Of a DNA stretch of 19,847 nt, positions 6,735 to 14,600 are shown in pieces. The translations under genes and the position numbers were made by a program. This stretch comes from an uncultured Bacteroidales bacterium. Lineage in GTDB: Bacteria > Bacteroidota > Bacteroidia > Bacteroidales > UBA3824. The notes under the pieces were generated by a model that was not told the origin of the DNA, searched no databases, and worked only from the letters and a program-made list of their open reading frames with translations. Positions within the stretch are counted from its first letter, which is position 1. Each line of letters begins with the position of its first letter. Location of the stretch: the NCBI GenBank assembly GCA_937877455.1, contig CALFIU010000109.1, forward strand, positions 1 through 19,847, read 5' to 3'.

Positions 6735-6764
6735 CAAATATAAAGGTTATTTGTTGGATATCAA
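6735..6764 (-). promoter_or_regulatory. Promoter of Rpn copy 1
   Basis: On the minus strand TATATTTG (6742-6735) is preceded by TTG (6764-6762) with 19-nt spacing. The -33 element lies just outside the exact repeat but is retained in both copies. Confidence 0.6.
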
Positions 6765-6775
6765 AAATTTTTTTT

Positions 6776-7166
6776 CTACTCCATCGCCCTAATCGCGTCC
6801 CTTGCCGCCATCAGTGCAAATCCGAGGTGGTTTTTGCCATGCCAGTGCGAGGGTGTGCAGGCGTCGGGGTGGTTTTCGTCGATGCCGATACCCCAAATCT
6901 TGTCGTAGGGACTTGCCTCGACGAGGATTTTGTTGCCGGTGGAGAGGAGAAACGCCTTCAAATTAGCGTTTTGGGAAAATTTGGCGATGTTGCCTTCAAT
7001 GACGATTCTGTCCTTGTGTGCGTTCCAAATCCGACACATAAAAATCGCACTCGTACCATTGGCTCAGGCACGATTTGGTAACGGGATTATGAGGAATATT
7101 GTCGAAAAACAATACGAAATCCTCTTTTTCAAGAGTTTGTGGAAGTGTTTGGATAGTGTATCTCAT
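6776..7166 (-). pseudogene. NADAR (YbiA-like N-glycosidase) gene with internal deletion
   Basis: The C-terminal half is well preserved: 'NAHKDRIVIEGNIAKFSQN', 'LLSTGNKILVEASPYDKIWG', 'HWHGKNHLGFALMAARDAI', stop TAG at 6776-6778. This is the NADAR/DUF1768 fold, whose members hydrolyse N-glycosidic bonds in riboflavin intermediates or ADP-ribosylated guanine. Upstream, in another frame, 'MRYTIQTLPQTLEKEDFV' and 'LSQWYECDFYV' give the family's N-terminus (ATG at 7166). The ~45 residues that normally join them, including the conserved AEQYMMAEKA-like region, are absent, and the frames meet near 7025-7037. An internal deletion of roughly 140 bp with loss of frame therefore inactivated the gene. 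NADAR genes often travel with toxin or defence loci. Confidence 0.75.
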
Positions 7167-7222
7167 AGCGTTTGATGTTTTTGTAAATGTAGCAATGTTT
7201 TGCGAAAATTCCAAATTTTTTT

Positions 7223-7257
7223 TTACAGTTCCAGTATCATCACCAACTTCTGAAAGC
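7223..7257 (-). pseudogene. 3'-end remnant of a GNAT gene
   Basis: About 35 bp (7223-7257) align with the last codons of the intact GNAT gene at 8679-8717 with one 3-nt gap: 'FRKLVMILEL*' versus 'FQELVMMRLPL*'. It occupies the position after NADAR that GNAT occupies in the second repeat copy. Confidence 0.5.
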
Positions 7258-7313
7258 TATTACTGCGAGATTTGATTTCTCGTTACTGTTTACATACTCC
7301 ATCATTAGTTATA

Positions 7314-7452
7314 TTACAATGAGAAATAATATCTCTTAATTTTTTCGGCCATTAACTTGCGGCGTTTAATCAGGAAATCCTCATTTTTCTATACCACTAA
7401 CAGGGCGTTGGCTGATATAGGGAATGGTCTGAATATTCAATATGGTAAACAT
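7314..7452 (-). pseudogene. Short degenerate frame, unrecognised
   Basis: An ATG at 7452 (minus strand) gives 'MFTILNIQTIPYISQRPVSG' then IEK and TGA. If the T5 run at 7384-7388 were T4, the frame would continue 'ENEDFLIKRRKLMAEKIKRY' and YFSL to a TAA at 7314. The basic, helix-like C-terminus suggests real coding ancestry. No family recognised; it may be a fragment. The rest of 7258-7476 shows nothing further. Confidence 0.3.
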
Positions 7453-7529
7453 GTCGCTTAATTTTGTTCACTTACTTAATATAAGGTTTAAATCGTTAGT
7501 CAGTTTACTTATCTTACCATTCTACCACC

Positions 7530-8591
7530 TTATTTCTTCAAAATCTCCTCAACTTGCTGTTGACTAATATTCAGAATTTGAGCAATTTGTGCTGCCGTAC
7601 TTGTTACAGATAATGCTTTAATGGCAGCGGAGAGTTGGTCTTTTTGCTGCGAGAGTTGTGCCTCTTGCTGCGAGAGTTGCGCCTCTTGCTGTGAGAGTTG
7701 CGCATCCTTTTGCGAGAGTTGGTCTTTTTGCTGCGAGAGTTGCGCCTCTTGCTGCGAGAGTTGTGCATCCTTTTGCGAGAGTTGCGCACCCATTTTATCA
7801 ATTCTGCCTTGCAACTCTTCTGCACGGCGTTCCATTTTTATCTGGTTGTTCCAAGCGTATTGCTCCAAATCGAGATCGCCGCGCAATTGCTTGTCGGCGG
7901 AGGCTTTTTGGAGGACGCGCATAATGGTGCGGTAGTCGTCTGAATCGTCGTAATATTCGTCTAATTCTATTAATTGACTATTTGGTGCGGTGTCGCTGAA
8001 AATTGTTAACAACCTGTCTAAGTGCGTCTTGACATTCTGTTTTGTGAGCGGCGCAATCACAAAAGTAACTGTGTGCGTCAAACCATTGATGTAGTCGTTG
8101 TTGTCGGGAATTTGAATGATGTTGCCCTCTTGATCCTTGAAAATATTTTCGCCGTGCATTACCGACTGTTGCAAGCCATTGCCAAGTTCGTGTCCCAAAA
8201 TGTAGATGGAATGTATCGGCAACGGATGCTCTACGATGGTTTCGGCATTGTTTTGAGAATTCTTGATTGTCTCCTGATATTTCTTGGTCTGATCCATGTA
8301 TATGGCGCCGAGGTATGCTCGGAAACGCATTATCTCGCCTTCCTCCAACGCCTTTTGAACCTCGATATGCACAAGTTGATGCTTGCCGCTCTTGTCCAAA
8401 ATTGTGGCGGAAAAATCTAATTTGAATATTTTTTTGCCGTCGGGCAACAATGCCGAATATTCGTTGTTGTTCATCTGAATAGACACAACCTTGGTTTTCA
8501 AGATGTTGCCTATCAATACCTTAGCGACTTTTTCGTCTTGCATCAGGTATTTGAACACGGTGTCATATATGGGGTTTACAACTTGCGCCAT
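7530..8591 (-). CDS. Rpn-family recombination-promoting nuclease / PD-(D/E)XK transposase-like protein, copy 2
   Basis: The 353-residue product is identical to that of 5648-6709: nuclease motifs D59 and E77-x-Q79, heptad coiled coil at ~265-325, HTH-like tail. Perfect identity over more than 1.1 kb, while the neighbouring duplicated pieces (NADAR, GNAT) have clearly diverged, implies recent copying or gene conversion of this gene alone. The promoter at 8617-8646 matches copy 1. Downstream of its stop lies a short degenerate frame, upstream the 3' end of the GNAT gene (88 nt away). Confidence 0.8.
   Translation of the reverse strand: MAQVVNPIYDTVFKYLMQDEKVAKVLIGNILKTKVVSIQMNNNEYSALLPDGKKIFKLDFSATILDKSGKHQLVHIEVQKALEEGEIMRFRAYLGAIYMDQTKKYQETIKNSQNNAETIVEHPLPIHSIYILGHELGNGLQQSVMHGENIFKDQEGNIIQIPDNNDYINGLTHTVTFVIAPLTKQNVKTHLDRLLTIFSDTAPNSQLIELDEYYDDSDDYRTIMRVLQKASADKQLRGDLDLEQYAWNNQIKMERRAEELQGRIDKMGAQLSQKDAQLSQQEAQLSQQKDQLSQKDAQLSQQEAQLSQQEAQLSQQKDQLSAAIKALSVTSTAAQIAQILNISQQQVEEILKK
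7630..7776 (-). repeat. Seven tandem 21-bp units coding the coiled coil (copy 2)
   Basis: Same unit order and number as in copy 1, so no expansion or contraction has occurred since the copies became identical. Confidence 0.85.
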
Positions 8592-8616
8592 CGTCTGTTT
8601 AGTTTTTTAGTTTTGG

Positions 8617-8646
8617 CAAATATAAAGGTTATTTGTTGATTATCAA
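8617..8646 (-). promoter_or_regulatory. Promoter of Rpn copy 2
   Basis: TATATTTG (8624-8617, minus strand) with TTG at 8646-8644 and 19-nt spacing, equivalent to the copy 1 promoter although the -33 side lies in diverged sequence. Confidence 0.6.
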
Positions 8647-8679
8647 AATTATTTTTTACTCCATCGCCTAATGCTTTAT

Positions 8680-9225
8680 TTACAGTGGCAACCTCATCAT
8701 CACCAACTCCTGAAAGCCCGAAATTCGCGAATTGAAACCCATCGGATTGCGTCCAAATTCTATGAATCCAAGGCTGCGATAGAGATTCAAAGCGTTTTGA
8801 TTTTCTGTCACACATTCGAGTTCCAATTGACGGTAACCTGCTTTTCGCGCACATTCGATACAGGCTTTGGTGAGAGCCTTGCCAATGCCCAAGCCCCAAT
8901 ATTTTTGGTCGATGCCGATGCCAAATTCAGCGCGGTGCTTTACCTTGGTATGCTTGCCAATTTTTGAAATTCCCGCAGTGCCTACAACCTTGCCGTCAAT
9001 TTCTGCAAGGATTTCTATCTCATCGGGACTGTTGGTTTTTTCTTTGAGATACATCACCTCGTCGTTGACAGTAAAAGTGTTTTCGTCGGGGTACGAAAGC
9101 AAGTTATCTGTCTGTGCGTGTGTGAGTAAAAACACATCCAGCACCGCCGCACCGTCGGCAAAATCGGCATTGCGGAGGGTGCAGAGTGCGGTGTTTTTTA
9201 GGGTGATAATTTTGTGGTAGTGCAT
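8680..9225 (-). CDS. GNAT-family N-acetyltransferase
   Basis: 181 residues, a complete GNAT fold. Early strands 'CTLRNADFADGAAVLDVF', central 'ILAEIDGKVVGTAGISKIG', acetyl-CoA motif A 'FGIGIDQKYWGLGIGKAL' with the Q-x-x-G-x-G loop at 107-112, then 'LELECVTENQNALNLYRSLG', the usual motif B helix. It transfers an acetyl group from acetyl-CoA to an amine; the sequence resembles the RimJ/PhnO-type group often called ribosomal-protein or small-molecule acetyltransferases, but the substrate cannot be told. The ATG at 9225 is 14 nt after the bcp stop, so the two form an operon read from the bcp promoter. A decayed second copy of its 3' end lies at 7223-7257. Confidence 0.85.
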   Translation of the reverse strand: MHYHKIITLKNTALCTLRNADFADGAAVLDVFLLTHAQTDNLLSYPDENTFTVNDEVMYLKEKTNSPDEIEILAEIDGKVVGTAGISKIGKHTKVKHRAEFGIGIDQKYWGLGIGKALTKACIECARKAGYRQLELECVTENQNALNLYRSLGFIEFGRNPMGFNSRISGFQELVMMRLPL

Positions 9226-9239
9226 AACTTATCAATTTA

Positions 9240-9692
9240 TTATATCTCCTCCAACATCTGTCCCGGATTTTCGGCTGCCTTGACGTTTGAGAATGCCTTG
9301 GTGATGATACCGTTTTCGTCGATGAGATACGTGGTGCGCACTACGCCGAATGATGTTTTGCCGTAGAGTTTTTTCTCTTTCCAAACGTCGTAGGCTTGGA
9401 TGACGGTCTTTTCGGTGTCGGCGAGGAGTGTGAATTTGAGGTTGAATTTCTCCTGAAACTTTTTGTGCGATGCAACGCTGTCTTTGCTGATGCCGATGAT
9501 TTCTGCGCCCTTTTCGCGGAAATGCGGAAAAAGTTCCGAAAAATTGCAAGCTTGTTTTGTGCAGCCCGAAGTGTTGTCCTTTGGGTAGAAATAAAGCACA
9601 ATCTTTTTGCCACGAAACTCTTCGAGGCTGCGGATGTTGCCGTCTTGGTCGGGCAGCGAAAACGACGGCGCGGGGGTGTTGGGTTGAAGCAT
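9240..9692 (-). CDS. bcp: Thioredoxin-dependent peroxiredoxin Q / bacterioferritin comigratory protein
   Basis: 150 residues, the usual length of the family. The N-terminal 'APSFSLPDQDG' is followed by 'IVLYFYPKDNTSGCTKQAC', which contains the peroxidatic cysteine C44 in the T-S-G-C-T motif and a resolving cysteine at C49, five residues on, as in Bcp/PrxQ. The rest ('GAEIIGISKDSVASHKKFQ', 'RTTYLIDENGII') follows the thioredoxin fold. It reduces H2O2 and organic hydroperoxides in the cytoplasm with electrons from thioredoxin. First gene of a two-gene operon with the GNAT gene; ATG at 9692, with a strong promoter 26 nt upstream. It looks fully intact. Confidence 0.93.
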   Translation of the reverse strand: MLQPNTPAPSFSLPDQDGNIRSLEEFRGKKIVLYFYPKDNTSGCTKQACNFSELFPHFREKGAEIIGISKDSVASHKKFQEKFNLKFTLLADTEKTVIQAYDVWKEKKLYGKTSFGVVRTTYLIDENGIITKAFSNVKAAENPGQMLEEI

Positions 9693-9717
9693 AAATCTGT
9701 GTGTTAAAAATATATCG

Positions 9718-9748
9718 CAAATATATCAATATCGGAGAATAAATACAA
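9718..9748 (-). promoter_or_regulatory. Promoter of the bcp-GNAT operon
   Basis: Minus strand: TTG at 9748-9746, 20 nt, TATATTTG at 9725-9718, giving a leader of about 20 nt before the bcp ATG. Confidence 0.7.
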
Positions 9749-9896
9749 GAAAAACTGTAAGAAATCGGAGGTCGAAATAATAAAACTTACATTCAAAATA
9801 AAAACACCCTAAAAAATCTTTGCTTAAAAATGTACTATATGTTGCACGTATATTGAAAATTATTTGTACATTTACCAACTTTTAAAATGTAAGATT

Positions 9897-10352
9897 ATGT
9901 CAAACGATAAAATTAAAAATATAAAAGAAGAAATTACACGACTTCAACAATTATCAATCGAGGGTAAATTGACGGAACGGGAAAAAAAGCATTCATGATT
10001 ATTTGAACGAATATTTTAAAGTACTATAAAAGACATAATGTCGAAAATACGCAAGTCTTGTAAAGAAGATGCTTATGGTGATGCAATAAACATCAAAAAG
10101 GAATTTGAGAAAGATATAACACCTGACCTCTTTTTCAAGACGAAATCGAAATTGGAAAAGATATTAGGCAGTTTTTAATAACTTCACAAATACGGATTTT
10201 TGGGATACGAAAGAAGTTGGGATACTTGTTACAAAAATGATGATTTTCCAATTGCAAAATTGCTTTATCTTCTTGGTACTGAATGCAAAGACGAAGAAGA
10301 TTTGGTTTTAAGCGATTTTGAAAAGGAAATAAAACTTCTACAATCAAAATGA
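9897..10352 (+). pseudogene. Broken cytoplasmic protein gene of unknown family
   Basis: ATG at 9897 begins 'MSNDKIKNIKEEITRLQQLS', IEGKLTERE. An A7 run (9982-9988; A6 expected) then shifts the frame to 'IHDYLNEYFKVL'. The first frame resumes with 'KDIMSKIRKSCKEDAYGD' and 'KDITPDLFFKTKSKLEKIL', meets two TAAs (10176-10181), and continues 'LHKYGFLGYERSWDTCYKN' to 'EKEIKLLQSK' and TGA at 10350-10352. That stop overlaps the ATG of the next gene (ATGA), so the two were translationally coupled. A possible promoter is TTG 9842-9844 with TACATTTA 9867-9874. The product would be a ~150-residue charged helical protein; function unknown. Apart from that possible promoter, 9730-9896 is featureless and AT-rich. 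Confidence 0.55.
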
Positions 10353-11080
10353 AAAAAATAAACTTTGAACTCATACGAAAAATTGACTATATTTTGGTCT
10401 TTGTAGCAGCAGTTGTTGCCATAATATGTTTTATCGTATCTTTGATTACAATAATTATCGACCTGAATAGAAACCAATATGAAATTTCAGAAATACCAGT
10501 TGTGGAATCCTCAGAAACAGTAATTAAACAATATATAAATTTTGAAGAAAAAATCGATGACGTGTTTATTTTCAGCGTAAGAAGTTCTGGTATCCATGCT
10601 GACGAAATAATTGAAAGTGAAGATAATATGAAAAAAACTTCTTCATCATTTTCAAATTTAGTTGGCAGATACGGCAACGGTGATGGTATTGTCAATTTTC
10701 TATTTGTAAAAGATGATAAACACGAAAAAAAACTTTTTGATTCAAACGTTTTCATTTACAAGTATATACTAAAAAACGAACACGAATACGAAACAACTTG
10801 TCGCAATGTATATGCCGTAGTAACAAAAGATACCGACAACGACAAAACGCTCAGCAGTAGCGATGATATTTCACTATACATTTCAGAATACGATGGCAGC
10901 GAACTATGTGAAATATCAAAGTCGATAATCTCGTTTAGAATTGTTGACAAAAATCAATTTCTCTACACCGAATATGACGGCAAAAATCTCTCATACTTTT
11001 CTTTCGACGCTGAGAAAAAAGAAAAGAAATTAATAAAAACTATAGAACAAGAAATCAACCAAAAATGGATTAATATGTAA
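10349..11080 (+). CDS. Single-pass membrane protein of unknown function
   Basis: 243 residues: a short cytoplasmic start, one transmembrane segment at ~14-39 ('ILVFVAAVVAIICFIVSLIT'), then a ~200-residue hydrophilic domain rich in Asp, Ser, Lys and aromatic beta-strand patterns ('SDDISLYISEYDGSELCEI', 'FLYTEYDGKNLSYFSFD') that suggest a beta-propeller-like or lipoprotein-like extracytoplasmic domain. I recognise no family. The ATG overlaps the stop of the broken upstream gene, so the pair probably worked together, and this gene may now depend on reinitiation. A perfect terminator follows 3 nt after the stop. Low GC, like its neighbour, suggests an accessory origin. Confidence 0.7.
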   Translation: MKKINFELIRKIDYILVFVAAVVAIICFIVSLITIIIDLNRNQYEISEIPVVESSETVIKQYINFEEKIDDVFIFSVRSSGIHADEIIESEDNMKKTSSSFSNLVGRYGNGDGIVNFLFVKDDKHEKKLFDSNVFIYKYILKNEHEYETTCRNVYAVVTKDTDNDKTLSSSDDISLYISEYDGSELCEISKSIISFRIVDKNQFLYTEYDGKNLSYFSFDAEKKEKKLIKTIEQEINQKWINM

Positions 11081-11083
11081 AAT

Positions 11084-11126
11084 AGAAAGCACGGAAATTA
11101 CAATGTAATTTCCGTGCTTTCTGTTT
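11084..11126 (+). terminator. Strong bidirectional terminator
   Basis: An 18-bp perfect stem (11084-11101 with 11105-11122) with a 3-nt loop, followed by G and TTTT; the other side is A-rich. It lies between the membrane-protein gene and convergent minus-strand remnants. Confidence 0.85.
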
Positions 11127-11350
11127 TATTCCACGTCAATTATTATTCTTTTCAATAGACAAAATTCTTCTCCTGTAGAAAATTTTAGTGTCATAGATTT
11201 GTCCTTGTTGATATGTCTGTGGATTTGTTATACATTTCCTCTACTACTTCAAAATAGCCTTTATCTTTGTTTAAATTGTATTTGATGCTTAGGTTATAAA
11301 CTCATGGCAATTCCATTTGAACTGGCAGACACGCAGATCCGCTCCCTCCA
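11126..11350 (-). pseudogene. Remnant of an unrecognised minus-strand gene
   Basis: Minus-strand frames in this gap have coding character: 'VYNLSIKYNLNKDKGYFEVV' and 'EEMYNKSTDISTRTNL' to a TGA at 11191, then, shifted one base and starting at an overlapping ATGA, 'MTLKFSTGEEFCLLKRIIID' and VE to TAA at 11126. Upstream the first frame is stopped by a TGA after 'VQMELP'. It reads like the C-terminus of a protein broken by a stop and a frameshift. No family recognised. The remaining sequence to 11577 has no gene. Confidence 0.35.
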
Positions 11351-11577
11351 CATCATTCTATTTTGGGGTGGGGATTATAGGAGTTGGCGAAAAACACCAT
11401 ATTTTGTAGAAACTGGCCTATGTACCCACCCGTATTGATGTCGAATCAGATGAAATTGACATTCAATAAACTCGCTTTTCAATTTTATTTTCAACTATTA
11501 AATTTTGAATTGCGAAAGTTTCTAAATATTCAAAAAAATACATATCATAAATCTTCACAAAACAATTTTTACAAAAA

Positions 11578-11609
11578 TTGCTGTATTAAAATTTATTTTA
11601 ATAACTTTG
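11578..11609 (+). promoter_or_regulatory. Promoter of the DUF2723 gene
   Basis: TTG at 11578-11580, 21 nt, TAACTTTG at 11602-11609. Transcription would start near 11616, about 20 nt before the ATG at 11636, which excludes the earlier in-frame start codons from 11384 on. Confidence 0.7.
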
Positions 11610-11635
11610 CGCGGTTTTCAAGATTAAATGTTAAA

Positions 11636-14600
11636 ATGGAAAAATTCAAGTTTTATAACAACATCGCAGGATGGGTGGTTTTTGCAGTATCGGCACTCAC
11701 TTACCTTCTTACGATGGAACCCACTGCAAGTTTTTGGGATTGTGGTGAATTTATCGCTACAGCAGTAAAATTAGAAGTAGGACACCCACCGGGAGCACCG
11801 CTTTGGATGATTATAGGACGTATTGCCGCACTTTTTGCTGGCGGAAATGTCGAAAATCAAGCTATGATGATAAATGCAGCAGCTGCATTGGCAAGTGCAT
11901 TTACCGTTTTGTTCTTATTTTGGAGTATAACACACATTACACGCAAGATTATAAACAAAATTAATTATGATAATAATTACAAAGAATCGTTAGACTATTC
12001 TTTATCGGAGATTATTGTTATACTTGGTAGCGGTGTTGTAGGAAGTCTTATTTATTGTTTTAGCGATACGGCGTGGTTTTCGGCAGTAGAGGCAGAGGTT
12101 TATAGCATGAGTTCGCTGTTTACAGCTGTTGTATTTTGGTGCATACTCAAATGGGAAAATTGTGCCGACGAAAAATATTCTAACCGTTGGCTCATACTTA
12201 TTGCCTATCTTATGGGACTAAGCATCGGTGTTCACTTGCTCAACTTGTTGGTGATACCAGCCATTGTATTTGTATATTATTTCAAAAAATATCCAACAAC
12301 ACGGTTGGGCAATATTGTGACTATGGGTGTGGCTGTAGTTATACTTGCTGCTATTTTGTATGTTGTAATACCACAAACTGTAAACGTTGCTGCTTATTTC
12401 GACTTGTTTTTTGTTAACGTGTTACATGCAAGTTATGGGTCTGGATTGTTGTTTTTTGTTGTAGTACTTACAGCTGCTCTCGTATGGGGATTATATGCAA
12501 CACGTAAAAAAGGAAAGGTGTTGGCTAACACTATTATCCTTGCTTTTGCGGTTATGATGATTGGCTATGGAACGTTTGCAATGACAGTTATACGTGCATC
12601 GGCAGGTACACCTATTAATGAAAACGATCCGTCCAATGGTTTTAATTTGCTCAGTTACCTCAATCGCGACCAGTATGGCGACCGTCCTCTTTTGTATGGT
12701 AATTATTACAATGCAGACGTAATTAGCCAAGAGCAATTACAAACTTATATGCCTACAGATAGTGGATATGTAAAGGTAAATAAAACCAATCCAAAGTATG
12801 TTTACGATAAGGAAAATTGTACCATATTTCCTCGTATGTATAGCAGTACATCGTCGCATATCTCGGCATATAAAAGTTGGGGAAATATTTCTGGCGACCA
12901 AAAACCAACCTTTGGAGAAAATCTTCTATTCTTTTTCCGTTACCAACTTGGACACATGTATTTTAGGTATTTTATGTGGAATTTTGCAGGTCGTCAAAAC
13001 GATACCCAAAGTCATGGAAGTTATATTAATGGAAACTGGATTTCTGGAATTGGTTTTATCGATTCCATAAGACTTGGCGACCAATCTGCATTGCCCGATA
13101 GATTTAAAAACAATAAAGCGCGCAATTGTTATTATCTGTTGCCGTTAATTTTAGGGCTTTTGGGAATATTTTTTACAATAACTTACGATTCAAAAAGTTG
13201 TTTTGTAATCTTTTTGTTTTTCTTGTTAACGGGTATAGCCATTGTAGTTTATCTTAACCAAACTCCATATCAACCACGTGAGCGAGATTATGCGTATGCA
13301 GGTAGTTTCTACGCTTTTTCTTTGTGGTGTGGACTTGGCGTAATGGCCGTTTACGATTTTGTAAATAAATATCTCAAAAATAAAGTTGTTGCTGCATCTG
13401 TTGTGGCGGGTTTATGTACACTTGTTCCAATACAGATGTGTGGACAAAACTGGGACGATCACAATCGTGCTGGACGTTATACAGCAAGAGATTTCGCACG
13501 TAATTACCTCGAAAGTTGCGCTCCTAATGCCATTTTGTTCACATTTGGCGACAATGATACATTCCCACTTTGGTATGCTCAACATGTAGAGGGCATACGT
13601 ACAGATGTTAGGGTTGTTAACCTAAGTCTTTTGGGTACAGATTGGTATATAGCCCAGATGATGCAAAAACAATTTGACAGCGACCCTGTGCCTTTTACCC
13701 TTAGTGCAGAGGATTACTCTATGGACAAGCGTAATGTTTTGCCAGTTAGTTCAAGACCAAACTATATGCTTGATGAAAAATACAAAATTGCTAAGGATGA
13801 GATTGATAAAATTTATAAACCATTATATCAACAATTTTTATCACTTATCAATAATAGTAGTTTTGAACAGAAATATCCTTCCGACTACAAAGCTGTTTCG
13901 TCGGGAGCAGACAACTTGGGTGCGCTAAAATTTGTTGCTCTTGTTAATACACTTAGTCGTAAAGAAATAGCAAAAGAACTTTTTGGTGATACAACAGCCA
14001 TTTGCCAAATTCGCAATAATGCCCAAAATCTTGCTCAAGCTATTAGCAACCAATATTTGCCTATAAGTAGTGCAATAAAGTTTATTGGTAGCAATCGTGT
14101 AGAGGATATGTTGCAAATACAATCTGGACCGCAAAAAAGAGAAAGTTACAACTATTTGCCAGATAATCATATTGCTATACCTATAAATGTAGAAAATTGT
14201 TTGGCTAACGGTACGCTTGACCAAACTAACAAGTCTAAGGCTCAACAGTATATTAAGTGGGATATATCAAAACGTTATCTGCTTAAAAACGATGTAGGTG
14301 TGCTTGATATAATAGCAGCCAACGATTGGAAACGACCAATATATTTTGCTACTTCGGCGGGTAGTGAGGAATATATTGGATTGCAGAAGTTTTTTAGACT
14401 CGAAGGTTTTGCATATAGACTAATGCCTTATCCAACCAAAAGCGAAGACGACTATGATTATGGTGAAATAAATTCGGATATAATGTACGCCAACTTGATG
14501 GACAAGTTTACGTGGGGACGTATGGAGCAACCTGATGTAACCATAGAATACAACAACATGCGTCAAATAAATATCCTTGATATTCGCAACACATTTGCGC

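Larger units (their letters stand above)
5595..6756. repeat. Long direct repeat, copy 1 (Rpn gene plus flanks)
   Basis: This ~1162-bp block recurs at 7477-8638 at a constant offset of 1882 bp. The encoded proteins and all nested frames are identical, and I saw no base difference. The match starts at TAATATAAGG and ends in the promoter of the Rpn gene; weaker similarity continues another ~35 bp beyond 6756. No terminal inverted repeat or target-site duplication was seen. Confidence 0.9.
7477..8638. repeat. Long direct repeat, copy 2 (Rpn gene plus flanks)
   Basis: Same sequence as 5595-6756, shifted by 1882 bp. Beyond 8638 a diverged ~30-bp extension (to about 8671) matches the sequence after copy 1, including the last bases of the NADAR gene (ACTCCATCGCC..TAAT). 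Confidence 0.9.

Noticed and set aside
11384..11635. N-terminal extension of the DUF2723 protein.
   Set aside because: The promoter -7 box at 11602-11609 lies inside it, the residues are low-complexity AT-rich, and family members begin at the MEKFKFYNN-type start.
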